A stretch of DNA of 64,000 bases from the NCBI RefSeq assembly GCF_004210375.1, contig NC_134837.1:157521310-157585309 (forward strand). Direction: 5' to 3'. This DNA is from Tachypleus tridentatus (Eukaryota; Arthropoda; Merostomata; Xiphosura; Limulidae). The notes beneath the pieces are model-generated. The model had not been told where the DNA came from and did not search any database. It saw nothing but the letters and a program-made list of their open reading frames with translations. Shown in pieces: positions 37,801 through 52,800 of the stretch (positions within the stretch are counted from its first letter, which is position 1; the number at the start of each line of letters is the position of its first letter). A program made the position numbers and the translations under genes.

Positions 37801-40800
37801 CCCCAAGAACTTGGTCTCCGGGACCACTGGCAGCAAAACTTCACCGATATGAAGTTCAGGATCAGGGTGAATACCCCGTCGACGGCAAAAGTGCATGCAT
37901 ACAGTTTTGGAGAGAGAGAAATTAAAGCCGTTCGCCAGAGACCACTTCCGTACACAATTGAGGGCGGTTTGTAGTTGCCGCTCAATATATCTCATGTTTG
38001 ACAACTGACATGAGATGTGAAAGTCGTCGACATACAGCCCATTTGCAACAGTGAGAGGGAGTTGTTCAGTGATGGCATTTATCTTTATACTGAAGAGTGT
38101 AACACTCAATACACAGCCTTGAGACACTCCAAGTTCCTGTACAAAAGAACGGGAAAGTGTCGAACCCACACGAACTTGGAATCTCCTGTCCATTACAAAA
38201 TTTTTCATAAACATGGGTAGATGGCCACGTAACCCACATGTATGGAGGTCTCGCAAAACGCCATACCTCCATGTTGTGTCGTAAGCCTTCTCTATGTCAA
38301 AGAATATTGATACAAGATGTTGGCGGTTGAGAAAGGCTTCTCTGACAGATGTTTCAAGACAAATTAGGTGGTCTGTGGTGGAGTGCTGTCGACGGAACCC
38401 ACACTGGGTGGGCGAGAGGAGGTTGTTTGATTCAAGGAACCAAACAAGACGAGCATTAACCATCCTTTCTAATGTCTTACAGAAGCAGCTCGTCAAAGCA
38501 ATTGGATGGTAGTTTGAAGGAATCTTGAAATCTTTCTCTGGCTTAGAGAAAGGTAAAATAATAGTCTGGTGCCAGGCATCAGGAAAAACATTCTCCTGCC
38601 AAATCCAGTTGAAAACAATCAGAAGGACATCAAGAGAAGAAGGAGATAGATGGTGCAGCATGTCATAATGAATATCATCAGGTCCAACAGACGTACTGGC
38701 AGACCGATAAAGGGCCATTTTTAGTTCCACCAGGGTAAAGGGACAATTATAGTCAAAGAAACAGTCAGTTCGAAAGGAAAGAGGTGATCGCTCTGCCAGA
38801 GTCTCGATGGCCAGGAAGGTGGAGGAACAAGCAGAAGTGCTCGATACCCGGCAAAAGCTTTCACCTAGAGTGTTAGCGATGTTCTGAACATCAGTCACCT
38901 CCTGACCATCAGAGAGTAAGATCGAGAGGGGGATAGAATTGTAGTGTCCATTAACCTTTCGAATCCTGTCCCACATGATCTTGGAACTGGTGGTAGAAGA
39001 TATGCTGGTTGTGAACTTAATCCAAGATTCCTTCTGGCTTTGACGTCTTACCCACCCAGCATGTGCACGGGCCCGTTGGAAAGTAACCCGGTTTGAAAGT
39101 GTGGGATATCTAAGAAAAGTATCCCAGGCCCGCTTTTGAGCCTTCCGTGCTAAGTGGCATGCAAGATTCCACCAAGGACGAGGATATCGTGGAAAACGTG
39201 TCAAGGTTTTAGGAATACACTGAGCAGCTGCATGTGTAATACAGTCAGTTACCGCTGCTACACAGTCATCTATTGATGGCTGATTTACGATGGCAGGATC
39301 GAGTTCTGCGAGAGCAGTGAAAGTGGACCAGTCTGCCTGATTCAGCTTCCACCGGGCACGCTGGGTAGGGTGGCATCGACCACGCCAGTCTCTCTCAAAA
39401 GGATCGGAAAATGATCACTGCCTAGTGGATTACTGTCAACCCTCCATGAAAAATGGGAGAATAATGAAGGGGAGCAAACTGAGAGATCAATAGCGGTAAA
39501 GGACTGACTAGGTGCATGAAAGTAAGTGGAAGAACCAGTATTGAAAAGAGAAAGATTGTGATCAGAGAGCATCCGCTCTACAGATCGGCCCCTCCCATCA
39601 ATAATAGCACTTCCCAGAGGGGATGATGTCCATTAAAATCCCCTAGGATTAGAAATGGAGATGGCAATTGTTCAACGAGAGCATCAAGATCTGATTAATC
39701 ATATGTCTTTCCAGGGGACAGGTACAGAGAACAAACAGTGATGGTATGACCCAAGGAAACACGGACAGCTACAGCCTCCAAGGGTGTGTTGAGTGACAAA
39801 GACAGGGTGGGCACGTGTTGATCAACCAACAGTGCCACCCCTCCATGTACTCGACCATCACACAACCTGTCATTTCTGTACAGAGAAAACTGCCGAATGG
39901 AGACAGTATCAGCAGTTTTGAGAAATGGTTCTTGTAAAGAAAGACAAACAGGATGGTAGGAAGCAATCAGCGTTTTGATTTCATCCAGATTAGAACGTAA
40001 ACCTCGACAGTTCCATTGTATCAAGGTGGCCATTTTTAAGAACGGGTAGGTGAAGTGGCTGGAGAACCCTTCGGTTTACGACCACGTCTTTTTTCTTTAC
40101 TGTCTTTAGTCGGAGGAGGTCTATCAACCTCCATGGATCCTGCTCTGGGTCGGGTGGGCAGGTTTTTGTTATTGGAAGGGGAATCCAGTGACTGAGGACG
40201 CGAACGAATAATTGTTTTGTTTCTTGTGGTGGGAGAAAAAGATGTATCAGAAGAAATGCCTGTATTTGAAACTGAAGGACGTGGATCTTGAGGTTTGTTG
40301 GAAGGTATGGGAGGAACACAGATGGGTGTGGAAGTCGATTCATCAACCTTTTTAACCACGGAGGTCAAAAGGCTTTTCATTTGTTTTGAAAACGATTCTC
40401 TTGGAGGCACAGAGAGATCTGTCTGCACTCCCACTGTAGTTGTGGAATGAAGTGCAGCAGCATATGTCCGAGATGGAGTTGTGGACAGCTATTTCCGAGC
40501 CTCAGGATAACTAATGTTATGTGTCGTTTTCAAACGCTGCACCTCTTTTTCCTCCAACCATTTTGGGCAAGAATAAAAGTAAGAGGGGTGAGAACCATTG
40601 CAGTTTACGCAATGTGGGTTCATGTCACAGTCATAGGCATCGTGGTCCTTGCCTCCACAACAAGCACATGTCAGGGAACCACGACAGGATGTCTTTGAGT
40701 GGCCGAATCTCTGACATTGGAAACATCGGAGAGGGTTTGGAATGTATGGCCGTACCCTGCAAATTAGATAACCTGCCTTGATGGTGGCAGGTGCACGTGG

Positions 40801-43800
40801 TGAAGTAAATGTTAAAACGAGGGTATTTGTTGGCAGTGTAATTCCATCTTTGCGAGTGGAGATGCGCCTCACTGCAGAAACTCCTTGAGTGGATAGACCA
40901 GCGAGAATCTCTGACTCGGGAACGTTCTTCAAATCCCTTTCAACAATAACTCCTCGTGAAGAATTCAAGGTAGCATGGGGTGTAACCTCAATAGGTATAT
41001 CCCCAATTGCCTTTGATTTCAACAGGAGTTCACTGTGTTGGGATGTGGATGTTTCAACCAATATATCCCCAGATCGAAGTTTCTTTACTGATTTTGGAGA
41101 GCCAGCAAGTCCCTCTAGTCCCTTTTGAATAAAAAAAGTGGACATTTGCCCTAAAGGTTTTTCCCAAAAGAGAACGTAATATAAGAAAATGAGGTATGTG
41201 CGTTACTAATGTTGAAGATTGCTGTTCTGAGTATTCAAGACGTAGTCGCTTACCCATTGACTGTTTTTTACAATTTTATTTAAATCTTTTCGAGGATCCA
41301 TAGGAAAAGGAAAAAAATTTCAGTACCCACTGACACCACCCACCATGGAGCCCTACAAGGGGACACACTACAAAAATCATGCAAGGACAATGCAGCAACA
41401 CCAGGGTTTTGTGAGCACTATACCCAAACACCAGCATCAGGCACAATGTCCACAACACCCGTTGAGAACTTCCAACACTGGTACTTGGTTGACTCTTGCC
41501 CAAGTGGACCAGCCGATTGACCCAAGGGGGGCCACCCAAAGGCCGCCCGTCTACAGGAATTCGAGGCCAAAGTGGTGTGTTAGGGTTGGACCCCTCAACC
41601 ACCAGGATCCTCTCCTCCCCTTCACGGGTCGCCACACACGGCAAACACATGGGTGGATGTTTAGATCCCAGAGAAGGTAACCAGATAGAACAGAACCTTC
41701 CCTGGGAGGTCCCCTCACCACGTACAGGAATCCACACCGAGGGGTGCAAATACAGATGCAGACTGTTTCAATTTACAGAGCTGAATGGGATTTCATACAT
41801 TATACACAATAAAGCTGAAGAGAGCCTTAGAAGTATTTTATTTTTTCCTTGTTATTTTATAAGGTTAGGTTTGGTAAACTTTAATTACTAAAGCTGTTGA
41901 AAATGAGATAAAATTAAAATGATTCATTTGATGAAGATATTCTTATTGTTTTGGTCAAGAAGTACTTTTCTTGATTGAGTTTTAAAGAAATTTATATATT
42001 TATTGAAACCATATATTAAAGTGTGATGATTGTTAACTTCATGGAAGTTAATCTCCTTACTTGAAAATGTATTTTTGATAGATTCTCACCTCTCCACACT
42101 GCAATAGCCAATATCTTAACCCATTTGGCAGAAAATGTTTGCACAGGCACTGTGTCTTTAAACAAAATTCCTACCCCTATGAATAATAATGCATACTGTG
42201 CTATTATGCAACACAATCAGAATTAGACCATACCCCTTGCCTAACAGGAGAACAACACGTTCTTCATAAATAGTACTCCCCTTAAGTTCATTTTTGACAA
42301 AGTAAATGAGACACACAGAGTGGGGAGGAAAGGTGGGTGGCGCTGTTAAGAGAAGTATTTATCATTTATCTCGAATTTATTTTAGGTAAGGAAAACTTTC
42401 AGAAATAATACCCACTTATCCACAGCATGAATAATTCCTTGATGTGGAATTGAAACTGCAATGTTAAAGAGATAAGTCTGGATAATGATATTTGAAAACA
42501 CTTATGGAGAATGTCAAACCCTTAAGGATGGGGGAAAACTGTATATTACTTGGTGGAAAATCACTTCCATCTCAAGTGTGGAAAATGCATCACACAATAT
42601 AATTAGGACTGCAGAAAGATACAATCAAAGAACCTCCTGCTTTGTGCTAAAATGTCACAGAGGCAGATGGAATGTAAAGACTACTCAACCAACATGTATA
42701 TTTCAGCAGCTGGCAGAGTACATATATGTAGCATAGCTGATTTATAAATCAAGTCAAAGCTTTCAGAACAAGGAAAACCAATAACTGGGTGTTGTTGCGA
42801 GCCAAAAGAGGAAACCAAGAACTCTACAGTGAGTTCCTCCCCTGTCAAATGACACAAGAAGTGACAGTAGAGGTGTTTAAATAGATGTAAACAAGATGTG
42901 ATGACAAATATATATATATATAAAAAAAAATCTTAATGGGTCTATTGAACTGCCTAACTTAAAGGTCACCGATGTGGAAAGATCACTCCACAGGAAACCA
43001 AACACTGAAAATGGTGAGGGCATTATTTAGAACCATACCCTACCATTCTAGATGAACATGCATATGTACAGGCAGGTGGATGAAGATAGAGGCAGAGTCA
43101 TTTAGAAATATCTGAACCACCACTACCATGCAAAGTAAAGATAAGGAGGTAGAAAAATAAGATAAGACAGTGGATCATATAGTACATTCCACTGATCTGA
43201 CAGAATCTTCTAAAATGGAAATAAAAGAATGTGTCTTGCTGAAGAAGCACCACAAGAGAAAAAGAGAACCTCAAGCATAAAAGAAAAGGAAACCCCACGA
43301 AGTTCGAAGTTCAATATCTCAAAAATGCAAGAGATGATTAAGCTTACCCAGAAAATAAAATATTAGACTCTATAGTGAATTAAATATTGAACAAGAAACA
43401 AAAGTGTCTTAGATGCCTGAACATTTACTCCATACAAGTAGATTTCTAAAGGAGAAGGAAGGTCATACATAATGACACCTTCCAAGACAAAGCTAGTGGA
43501 TGCCAAATGTCCATACAGTCATGAAAATTAAGACCCAATGAGTGTATTCTCTATGTGAAAGTTTTTAGAAGTTAACTGTAAATAGACAACTTTGAGATGC
43601 TCCAAAGAGATAAAAACCTGTAACCAAGGGTTTTCTTAAAACATGTTATGGGTTATCCCATAAAGAATGGAGCACTAAGCCTAATGATGTTAGGCCAAAA
43701 ATGTCTGTCAAAAGGGTGTATCTTCCCAGAGATACTGATGAATCCTAACTCCAGAAAGTAGGCATCTTGATAAAGCACAACTCAGAAATAAAGTGAACTG

Positions 43801-46800
43801 GGTTATGACAAAGGAAATGTTAGGGTGACCTTTCCCAGTAAAGCTGATAGGGTAATGGAAGAACATCACATCTCAAAAGGCAATGGGGAAGAAAGTTGGC
43901 CACAGGTGTACCTGCCCCCAATTCACCTGGAAGTCCTACACATGTATGCAATTTGCCTCCACACATTAATCTAGCCTAATCAGAAAGGTCTCAAAGAAAC
44001 TGATATTTGAGGGCCATTACTCAAACTTGGAAGGGGTGGTTGTATCTGCAGACCTCCCAAAAATGATGCTCCTAAGGTAGAGATGCAGAGCTTCTGAAGA
44101 AAAAGAGTAATAAGGACAGCAAACTAAAAAGATGAGAAAGTAAAAATAATAACAGTAGTAACAACAATAAAAGGAGAAAAAATCTGCACATTTGGAGGAA
44201 TAGATTTTACGCTAAGGAATGGTTCAAGAAATGAGTAAGAATCCCAACTGCAGGGTATAAAGGAGTCTTAACTTCATGGAGGATGTTATAACTAAGTATC
44301 AACATCAAGAGACAGAACAAAGTGCAATAATCAGGTGAGGGAAGAAAAAAGTGAAAAATAATCTTACCAGTTGAGCTGCATGCAAGAAACTAATATAACA
44401 ATAAGAAGAAACTGAAGTAAAAGAACAACTATTATACACCTAAGCTATCAGGGCAGCAAAGAGACAAAGATAAATGCTAACTGATCCTCATCAAGGATAG
44501 AAAAATCAGAAGTAAAGGTAGATTGAAGGAAGACCTGGTCAAAGATGTCTAAAGTCAAAACAGTCTCAGAAGTTATGCAACCAGGATATCATGAGTCCTG
44601 GGTCCAAGATGAAAAATGTATGATAGAATCAACAATGAGATGTACAATGATGTAGCATTCTCACTGTTAGAGTATCTCCAGTTGCTACTTAACTCTATCT
44701 ACACAGGCATGCTTTTTACATGTAACAAGGTGTTACTGGGTTATATACTTAATTAACATGGTATCAAAATGTAGCTAATAATCCAAATATTAATACATTT
44801 TAGGTTCTTAATTTATAAAGGCATCATTGAAAACACAGTCCCCAAATATGAGAACTGACATTTGCTCTCTGACAATTTTTCACCTTCAATCTTAGTTAGC
44901 TACAAAGAAATAAACCAGAAAATTAGACCTCTGTTACATCCTCTAACAAATTGCCAATCATTTAGTATCATATTACTTGTAACAAATAAAAAGCCAAAGT
45001 TTTAATTACATCTTGATGCTACATTGTTTTCTGTACAGAGAATTATTTATTCTGCTTCCAGTTTAAACTTTTTTCTCACAAAAACTACATCAAAAAGCTT
45101 AGTCGAATTTTTAATTGCTCTTATCACATGTTTAGATAGCTAGAAAAGTTATGATTATTAGGTACATTGCCTGGTTTTTACATTATTATAATGTGTTCAT
45201 AGGTGCATGATCTAATTAAACAAGTTATTACTTAGTTCATTAGTACCATTATTATAAAAATGTATGGTTAAGTTTCAACAGCAGTTGACAAGACAGAAAA
45301 AAGCAAACCCTGAAATAGCCTGCATGTTGTGTAATTCAACAGTACAAGTTATACAACTGCCAAATGATTTGCAATTTATGTGAGAAATTGTTAGATCCAG
45401 TCCCAAGAGCAAAAAACAATATAATTTTAGTAGAAACAGATGCATGATGTTGAGTTTTCAATATGAAGTCATTCTAGAGAGAAAAAAATGGTAATTTTTT
45501 TTTTTTTTTTTTATGGTGGTTACAAGATCTGTCAAATTGACTGACCTCATATAGAGTTAAGAGTAGAGAAAATAATAAATGAAACACAAAGTTATACTGA
45601 AAAAATTTGAAAAAAGTTTGAAATTTATTTAAGAGGTGTTAGAAATGACAAATGAAATTTGAGATTTCAGAGATGAAGAAACTTGTTTTCAATTTGAACA
45701 TGAAAATCACTTAACTTGAAGCAGTCAACCTTTGACCTCAAATTCATCAGGAAATGTTTAGAGACAAGACTTCTTTAAAAATTCTGACAGTCTACAAAAA
45801 CACTTAATGCTTATTAAAAGCTTGCAATACTTTGTGAAGATACACAAAATATATTAGAAGCTTTGGTGAGGATGCTATAAAGCTCATTTTGGGGTTCTGA
45901 ACTAAGACAATTCAACAAAGCCTACTGTGTGTGTTAAAAAAAAAATAATTCTTATGGAAGAAATTCAGAACCTCTGTATGTTTCAGGAATGTGAATATGA
46001 AAACTGTAGTTTCCAAGATCCATGAAACTGAACACATAGTTAGCGATATTAATTAATCTTTATAGTAGGTTTACTATTTCCTTGGTACAATGATTTTGGT
46101 CGTTTTCATACTGATGAATTATTAAAACAAATACTGGAGTAATGATAATGTTTTTTTGGCATTTTTTTTTTTTTATGGGAATAGTCCCTATCACATATTC
46201 TGGAATACATGTCCAAGAATGTCATGATTTGGAAGATAGAAGAAGTAATAAAATTAATGTAGAAAACATAATACTTTGCATTAGAAGCTATAAGTAAAAG
46301 CAATTTAAAAAATTTTCTTGAAGTCAAGAAAATAAAAGTAAGAAACATCATTCTGAATGTAACTAAAATTTAAAAATAAACAAAAGTTCTGTAAATCTTA
46401 ATGAAAAAAACAAAATAAACATGGTAGTGTTGAGGAGACAAATGATCTTTTGGTATAAACAAAGTGTTCAGGAGGAATACTGTGCATAGCAGATATGATA
46501 TGTTACCTCCTATTGATCAAGAGGTATACCCATGTTCATTGCAGGGTACACTGCTACAGGACATTATTGTACACATGGGTGTTCATTTAGTTTGGAGGCT
46601 TGATACATAAACAAAATATTTTTGATAATGGTGCGAGATATCAGCTATATGTTTCATGGAGAGATGAGTTGCATGTCTGAACTAACATTTCATTACTTGA
46701 AATTCTTAATCATGTTTGACCAAGAATTATTCTTATAAATTTACCCAAACATAGAACTAAAGGACAACTTAGGTCTTATAGTAATTGTGGTTTAGGGTAT

Positions 46801-49800
46801 TTTATGATACCTTGAATAACCCTTTCATTTTAAGCAACTTAACTGAACTTGTTAAAGTTTATTTTAATGTCAAATAAATGTTAATGAGTAATTTAGACAA
46901 AATCATGTGCCAAAGCATGATCACTTCTGGGAAAGAAATACAATGTGCAAATTAAATGTAAAGTTTTTTCATTTTATTTCAGTACAGATTTATACTATCT
47001 GAAATAAAAATACTACTGAAAAGGACCATCACTAAATGATCATCATAGCAAATGGATTGCAACTACTCAAAGATGTGATGAAACACAATGAGACGATACT
47101 GGTGAAAATTTTAAGAACATTAATTTACGTAATAGCTTACATATTTACTTGGATTTTGTGTAGATTTAATGTAAGTACATACAACCAAATAAATAAAACT
47201 ATACAATTAAGCTTTACCGTTTAAACAGTTCCACTTGGGCTACCAAAGCAGCGTTAGACTTTAGAGCATCTTTTAAAGAAGAGCGCAGTTTCTTTAATTC
47301 CTTTTCTAATTTTTCATTTTTTGCTCTACTTTCTGCAACAACAAAGAAATATTACATTCAATACAACAAACATCTAATCATTAAAAGATCACAAAATTTT
47401 TTTATACATCAGTATTTTAAAGAATAAAGTACTTTCAAGATCATAAAGTACATCATTAAATATAAAAAACCTGAAAAGTTTGTTAAACTGTATGCTTTAG
47501 ACCAATCGCTCATGAAAATAATTCAATTTTGGAACAAATCTTTACCAATTTGATTTCCAATTATGAATTGGAGATATTATTATAAGTAGCATATTTTAGA
47601 TTTTAAAAACCAAGTGTCTTTACACATCTAATCTAATGATTAACAACAAATATCTCAACATGTTGAGAAACAAACCACAAATTATCATTAAAAGTTAAAG
47701 GAAGTTTATTATAACATTAAGTTGCTAATTATGTTTTTCTCTACATAATTTCATTTATTGCTCTGTCAATCTAATCCTAAAACAATGATCTTAAATGAAT
47801 AGTGATTTAACTCTCAGATGTTCATGTACATTTATGTGAAGCAACCATTGTATAGTATGTTTAATTGCATTAGGAAACAACTATTGGATGAAAGTTTGAA
47901 ACTACAGATGGACTTTCAATACATTACAAAAGATTCAACAAGGCACTTTATACATATTTTAGAAAATTAAATGTTTTCAAAATTGGCAAACATTTAAACA
48001 TATTTTTAATATTTAAGAAACAATCACAAAAGCTAACCTGTGTTATTCATTTAAATTTATTATTTTTATCTTCTTTCAAACTTTCTTATGAAGTTACTTC
48101 ATACAACTGTAAAAATTTTGTTTGTCTTGATTTGGAAAACACATGCAGTTTCACTGTGTCTATGATTACTGGTGTAAAATAAAATTAACTTTTTTGCAAA
48201 ACCAAAGTTATAATCAAGTAGTTTAAAAAACCAAAAAAACAAACAAACAAACTATTAATCACCAATTTCATACAAAATAAGTTAAATCCACTTTATATGC
48301 AACTTGCTTTTCCTTTCAGTGATTTTCTTCTGTTCTCTCAAGAAGCAACTTAGATCAAGTAGTCTTAAAATCATAAAAGGCAATGCATCACAGATGAAAA
48401 ACATTAATTTATTTATAGATAAGAGCTTCTCACATAAAACAACTTTTAGCTCATAGCTCCTTCTCTTGACAATTTGAGATCTAACTACATATTTGGACTC
48501 AGGAAGTCAAACCCTTTCCACTATATTTTACCATGCTCAAGGTCTCCAAAATTAATTTATTATAATCCTGTACAAAAGAAGTTCAAGTACTGCAGCTACA
48601 AAGTATTTCCTGTTTTTAACTCAGCTCTTTATACATTGTTGCCTTCAAGGTCAAATTCTCTATGTCAAAGCACTCTACAATAGTACAATTTATGTCAGAA
48701 TCTTTGGCATCAGTACCTGCAATACCAGAATCTACAGCAAATTCTGTTATTGTTTCATACACTATTCAGATGAAAAATCTAACTCAACAAGCAATAAACT
48801 GAATAAAAATTAGATGTTGCTCATATCATGAAATATGAATCAAAATTGGATACTGACAAATTAGAATAGTGGAATGTACCATAAATACCATCAGAAAAAT
48901 TTGCCCCCATTTAGCCAAACTGTTAAAGGAAATTACATTTTACCAAACTTGGTTCATAGAATTTCCATAGCTAATATACATTTGAAATTATTGTAGAATT
49001 TTCTATCAGATTTGCCTATTATTTAGAAATTACAGTGACAAAAATTTCCAACACTTAGGTAAGTTAATTCAAACTCTTTTAAAAAGTAACATTTATGAAA
49101 GGTTTCATTACTCCAAAGATGCACTTGAAAACAAGCTTATTTCTTGCCAGTAACATGAATTATTCAAAGCATAGTGACTTTAAATACAACTCTTCTGCAC
49201 TATGGATAGATGAAATTTAAAAGCTATTACACTCCATCACCAAACTGATAGTATTTTGTAAACATCATGGACAGTGTTTACAAAGTAATTGCAACAGTGT
49301 ACTCATTAAAAATTCCTTAAAAAAAAGCCAATTTTATTGGTCTTCTTAAATAAGTAAGACTACATACATGCAATTTGAAAAATGCACAATACAAAGGAAA
49401 TGTACTTCAAGGAATGTACAAAAAAAATTATCTATATCTTTGCATCATATTAAAAGAACATCATATAGTTGATTCTTTATAAAAATCTAATTTAGATGCT
49501 TATAGCATCACTGCTGATGAAGCAACTGATCACCCAGCAAATGGAAACTCTCAGTGTCAGACTTGAACAAGATATTAAAGTGCAAAAAGTCTGAGTTTCA
49601 TCTTAAAACAACTGTACAAGCTATAACTTCCAAATATGTTGATGCTCTGAAGAAGTTCTCACAAGTCTATGTAGTCTTTTCAATGTGTCCACTACCTTAA
49701 ATGGACTTCAAAGGGAATTATTAGTTTTGTTGGAGCCAACCTTGTACTTTATATTCATTGCTATGCACATTCTCTAAATATATCAATTTAAGTCTCTTGC

Positions 49801-52800
49801 CAATTGTCCAAGATAAAGTTTTGTTAAACAGGCAAGCCCATTTTCCCTTCATTTATCAGATTTTACAAAAATTTGCTCCAGAATTAAAAACTGGCAGTCT
49901 TATGTTTCTGCAAAACAGCATGGGTTGAGTTATATACTGCCATTGAATGTTTTATGGATCTGTATTAGGACATTTCTACCTTTTTGGAAGCTATTGTTAG
50001 AAGAAATTTTTAAAAAAATTCACATACAATAATATCTTGGTTAGGAATGGGCTAAAATACATCCAAACATTTTTCTATACCAAACTTTTAATTAAGAAAA
50101 GTATCTAGTATAAATGAGACCCCAACTTTAAATAACTACATCTGTTCATAATAAATTGTAGGACATTATCACAGTTGCACTATCCTATAAATTTATTTTT
50201 TAACTTTTACTTTGCATTTAAAATTTATGCACCTAATATTTTAACTTGTTCAGAATATGGAGATGTACATTCTAAGACATTCAAGAATTAAATGTTTGTT
50301 ACTGTACACACACACATCACATGTTTATTGTTGTCATTTTTCTGTTGTTCACCATTAAACTTTTATTCCTGCCACTGAGCATGTTGGTACTTTTGCAATT
50401 TATCTTTAATTTTATTTATAAAGTTATATAAAACATTTTTGCATGAAATAAATTTGAAAAAGATTTTTTTTAACATGTGGAAGAACACACTGAAGTTTCT
50501 TGTATTAATTTAACTTTTATTTATCTTAATGAGCCTTTAAGAAATAATATTTTAAAGGTCTCAAAAAAACATTAAAACTATTTTTTAAAACTGAATTTCA
50601 TGCTATTTCACTTAAATTCTTAACTTTCAGTCTTGCTATTTTTCAAAATGTTTTTACAATGTGTTATATTAAAAACTGGTATATGGAATTGTGAATATAT
50701 AATTTTTACATAAATGAAACTTGATTTTAAATAAACCAAGAGTTTAGTTTAAACAAATTGTTATACTTTACTATTCTACTTTGTCATTTCCTTTCCTCAA
50801 ATTATAGACTGAAAATTTAGTTTCAAAAATAACATTTTATAAAGAAATTAAACCACTATTTTACCAACAATACTTCACTCTAATAATTCAACCATCTAAT
50901 AATACAAGGTTATGCAATTCCTATTAAAATAAAGTTCTCTTAGTTGTTACAATCAGTGAAGTCAGGTAACTAAGATACATTTGAATTAAATGGCACAAGT
51001 GAAAAAATAAACAATTTTGATGAAGCAAGTTATAAGACATAAATGGAATAACGAAATTAACGAGTCATGCTTACCATTGCAACATGATTTTTGTGCACTT
51101 TTTGACTCTTTATCTGTACCCATTGTGAGCTGAAACTGTAATTCTAAAATATAATGAAATGAAATTAGAAAACATGAGAATTAAAACATAAATTGCCTTA
51201 ACTATTTAGAGTGAACTTCAAAGTAAACCTACTACACAGTATACCAAGTCATGTTTTAAAGTAAAACATTATTCATAATTTTTACATATATGCATGCTAA
51301 TGGTAAATAACCTAATAAACTTGTATGAAGTATTTTTTATTGAAAACTTGCATTATTAATAACAAGTTATATTTTTTTGCTTTGCACTTTATAGACATCT
51401 AGTCTTTCATGTTTTAAGTGTATATCAGTAACATTAATTACCTCTTCTACAGAAGGTGAATAGATTATTTTGTAACCCTACATGTGTTTGTCATCAGGGT
51501 TTCTCAAAAACAATATAACGGATTCGGGTGAAAGTTTGTATTCATTTGGACTATGACTCAACTTAAAGATTAGTTTTGGAGAGTCAAGGTTACAAAGCTC
51601 CAAGAAATTTCTACCTGTTAGCACGAGGACCAATTTCTATCCTCATCCCCAGAAGAGTAACAATATTACAACTGGGTCCATATATGTGTTTGTGTGTTTC
51701 TGCAAGCATATCTTGAAAACTAATAGATTGATGTACATGAAAATTTTACACAATATGGGAAGCCACTATGGGATGGTCCTCCCCAAATGGGTTCTAGATC
51801 CAAATCAAGATTGCGATTAATTTTTTTTATAATGGGGAGATAGAAAATTTACCATTTGAGATTAATAACTATGACCAAGTTCATACCAAATTTCATGAGC
51901 ATATTATGGTTGAGACTGTCATCACAATACAAATAAAATGATCCAGATTGATCATTCTGAATCTCAGAAAAATTGAGTTTTTGAGGGTAACATTTTACAT
52001 TAAACTATCTTGAAAGGGAGCAGTGTGGGATTTAACCTCTTCAACTGCTCTTGTTCACACTATTTATGTTGTATAACTCAGCCAAAAATGATTGGATTTT
52101 AATGGATCTTGGCGAGTACATGTATAATATTCTTCATTGTCCCACTAAAATTGATCTGGGTCTATTCATAATGATAGATATAAACACATTTTTGTATTTT
52201 CTGAAAGCCAAATGTGATTAATGCTGCATAGCAGATGAAGTGCTCTGTTGAGTGACTTAGTTATATTTGTATTTCATGCATTTCACAAAGTAACACCATA
52301 TATGATTTTATACTTTTGGAAAAACACTAGCATTGACCAAAGGAGTAAAAAACAATTTGTCAAAAGAATAATTTTATATATTACTTATTTTAAATGTTTA
52401 ATTTCTAACAAATTTTTATTGTGCTTATTTGATCTATATATCCTTTTGTTAAATAACGTACAAACATCTTCCAAATGCCAAGAAATCTACCGTTTGCTAC
52501 ACTGTTCCTGTGCAGATTCATGTTTTATCAACTGGTTCTTATAAATAGTCTAGTTTGAAAAATATGTAATAGTAATGGATAACATAAAGAAACTGAAAAG
52601 TGGTGGCTCACTAAGTAAATTTCATGTCTTGTACTGAATGGAACTTTAAACTTAATAAGAATTTCCAGAGTCCAAACAATATTGAAAACCACTACTTAAG
52701 CAACAGATGATGTATCCATGAAAAGATAAATATCAGAACAAGGGAGATGAATAAGAATTAGTTTAACAAGTGAAAGTATCTCAGAAAATGTTTATTTATA

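Larger units (their letters stand above)
35387..41744 (-). mobile_element. I-superfamily LINE copy A, full length (6,358 bp), in intron 3
   Basis: Minus-strand order is 5' UTR (41744-41258), ORF1 (41257-40036), ORF2 (40033 to about 36480) and a long 3' UTR with internal repeats, ending in a CAAT-type short repeat. Both flanks carry the identical 11-bp duplication TGCAAATACAG (35376-35386 and 41745-41755), so this is an intact full-length insertion. ORF2 combines AP endonuclease, reverse transcriptase, RNase H and a CX2C tail. The RNase H excludes the Jockey clade and fits I, LOA or a related clade. Stops and frameshifts in both ORFs make it inactive. Confidence 0.93.
34614..47217 (-). other. 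Intron 3 of the CCDC74-like gene
   Basis: This 12.6-kb phase-2 intron is bounded by gtaaag and gttttag. Half of it is LINE copy A (35387-41744). The segment at 42300-44700 is compositionally distinct (annotated separately). 34614-35375 and 44700-47217 show nothing recognisable apart from a T-run at 45497-45513 and A/T-runs. Confidence 0.8.

Noticed and set aside
36622..41128. Several + strand open frames between 36.6 and 41.1 kb
   Set aside because: They are antisense to LINE ORF1 and ORF2 and are explained by that coding sequence.
41276..41749. 157-codon minus-strand and overlapping + strand frames at the LINE 5' end
   Set aside because: They fall in the GC-richer 5' UTR of LINE copy A and show no protein motif.
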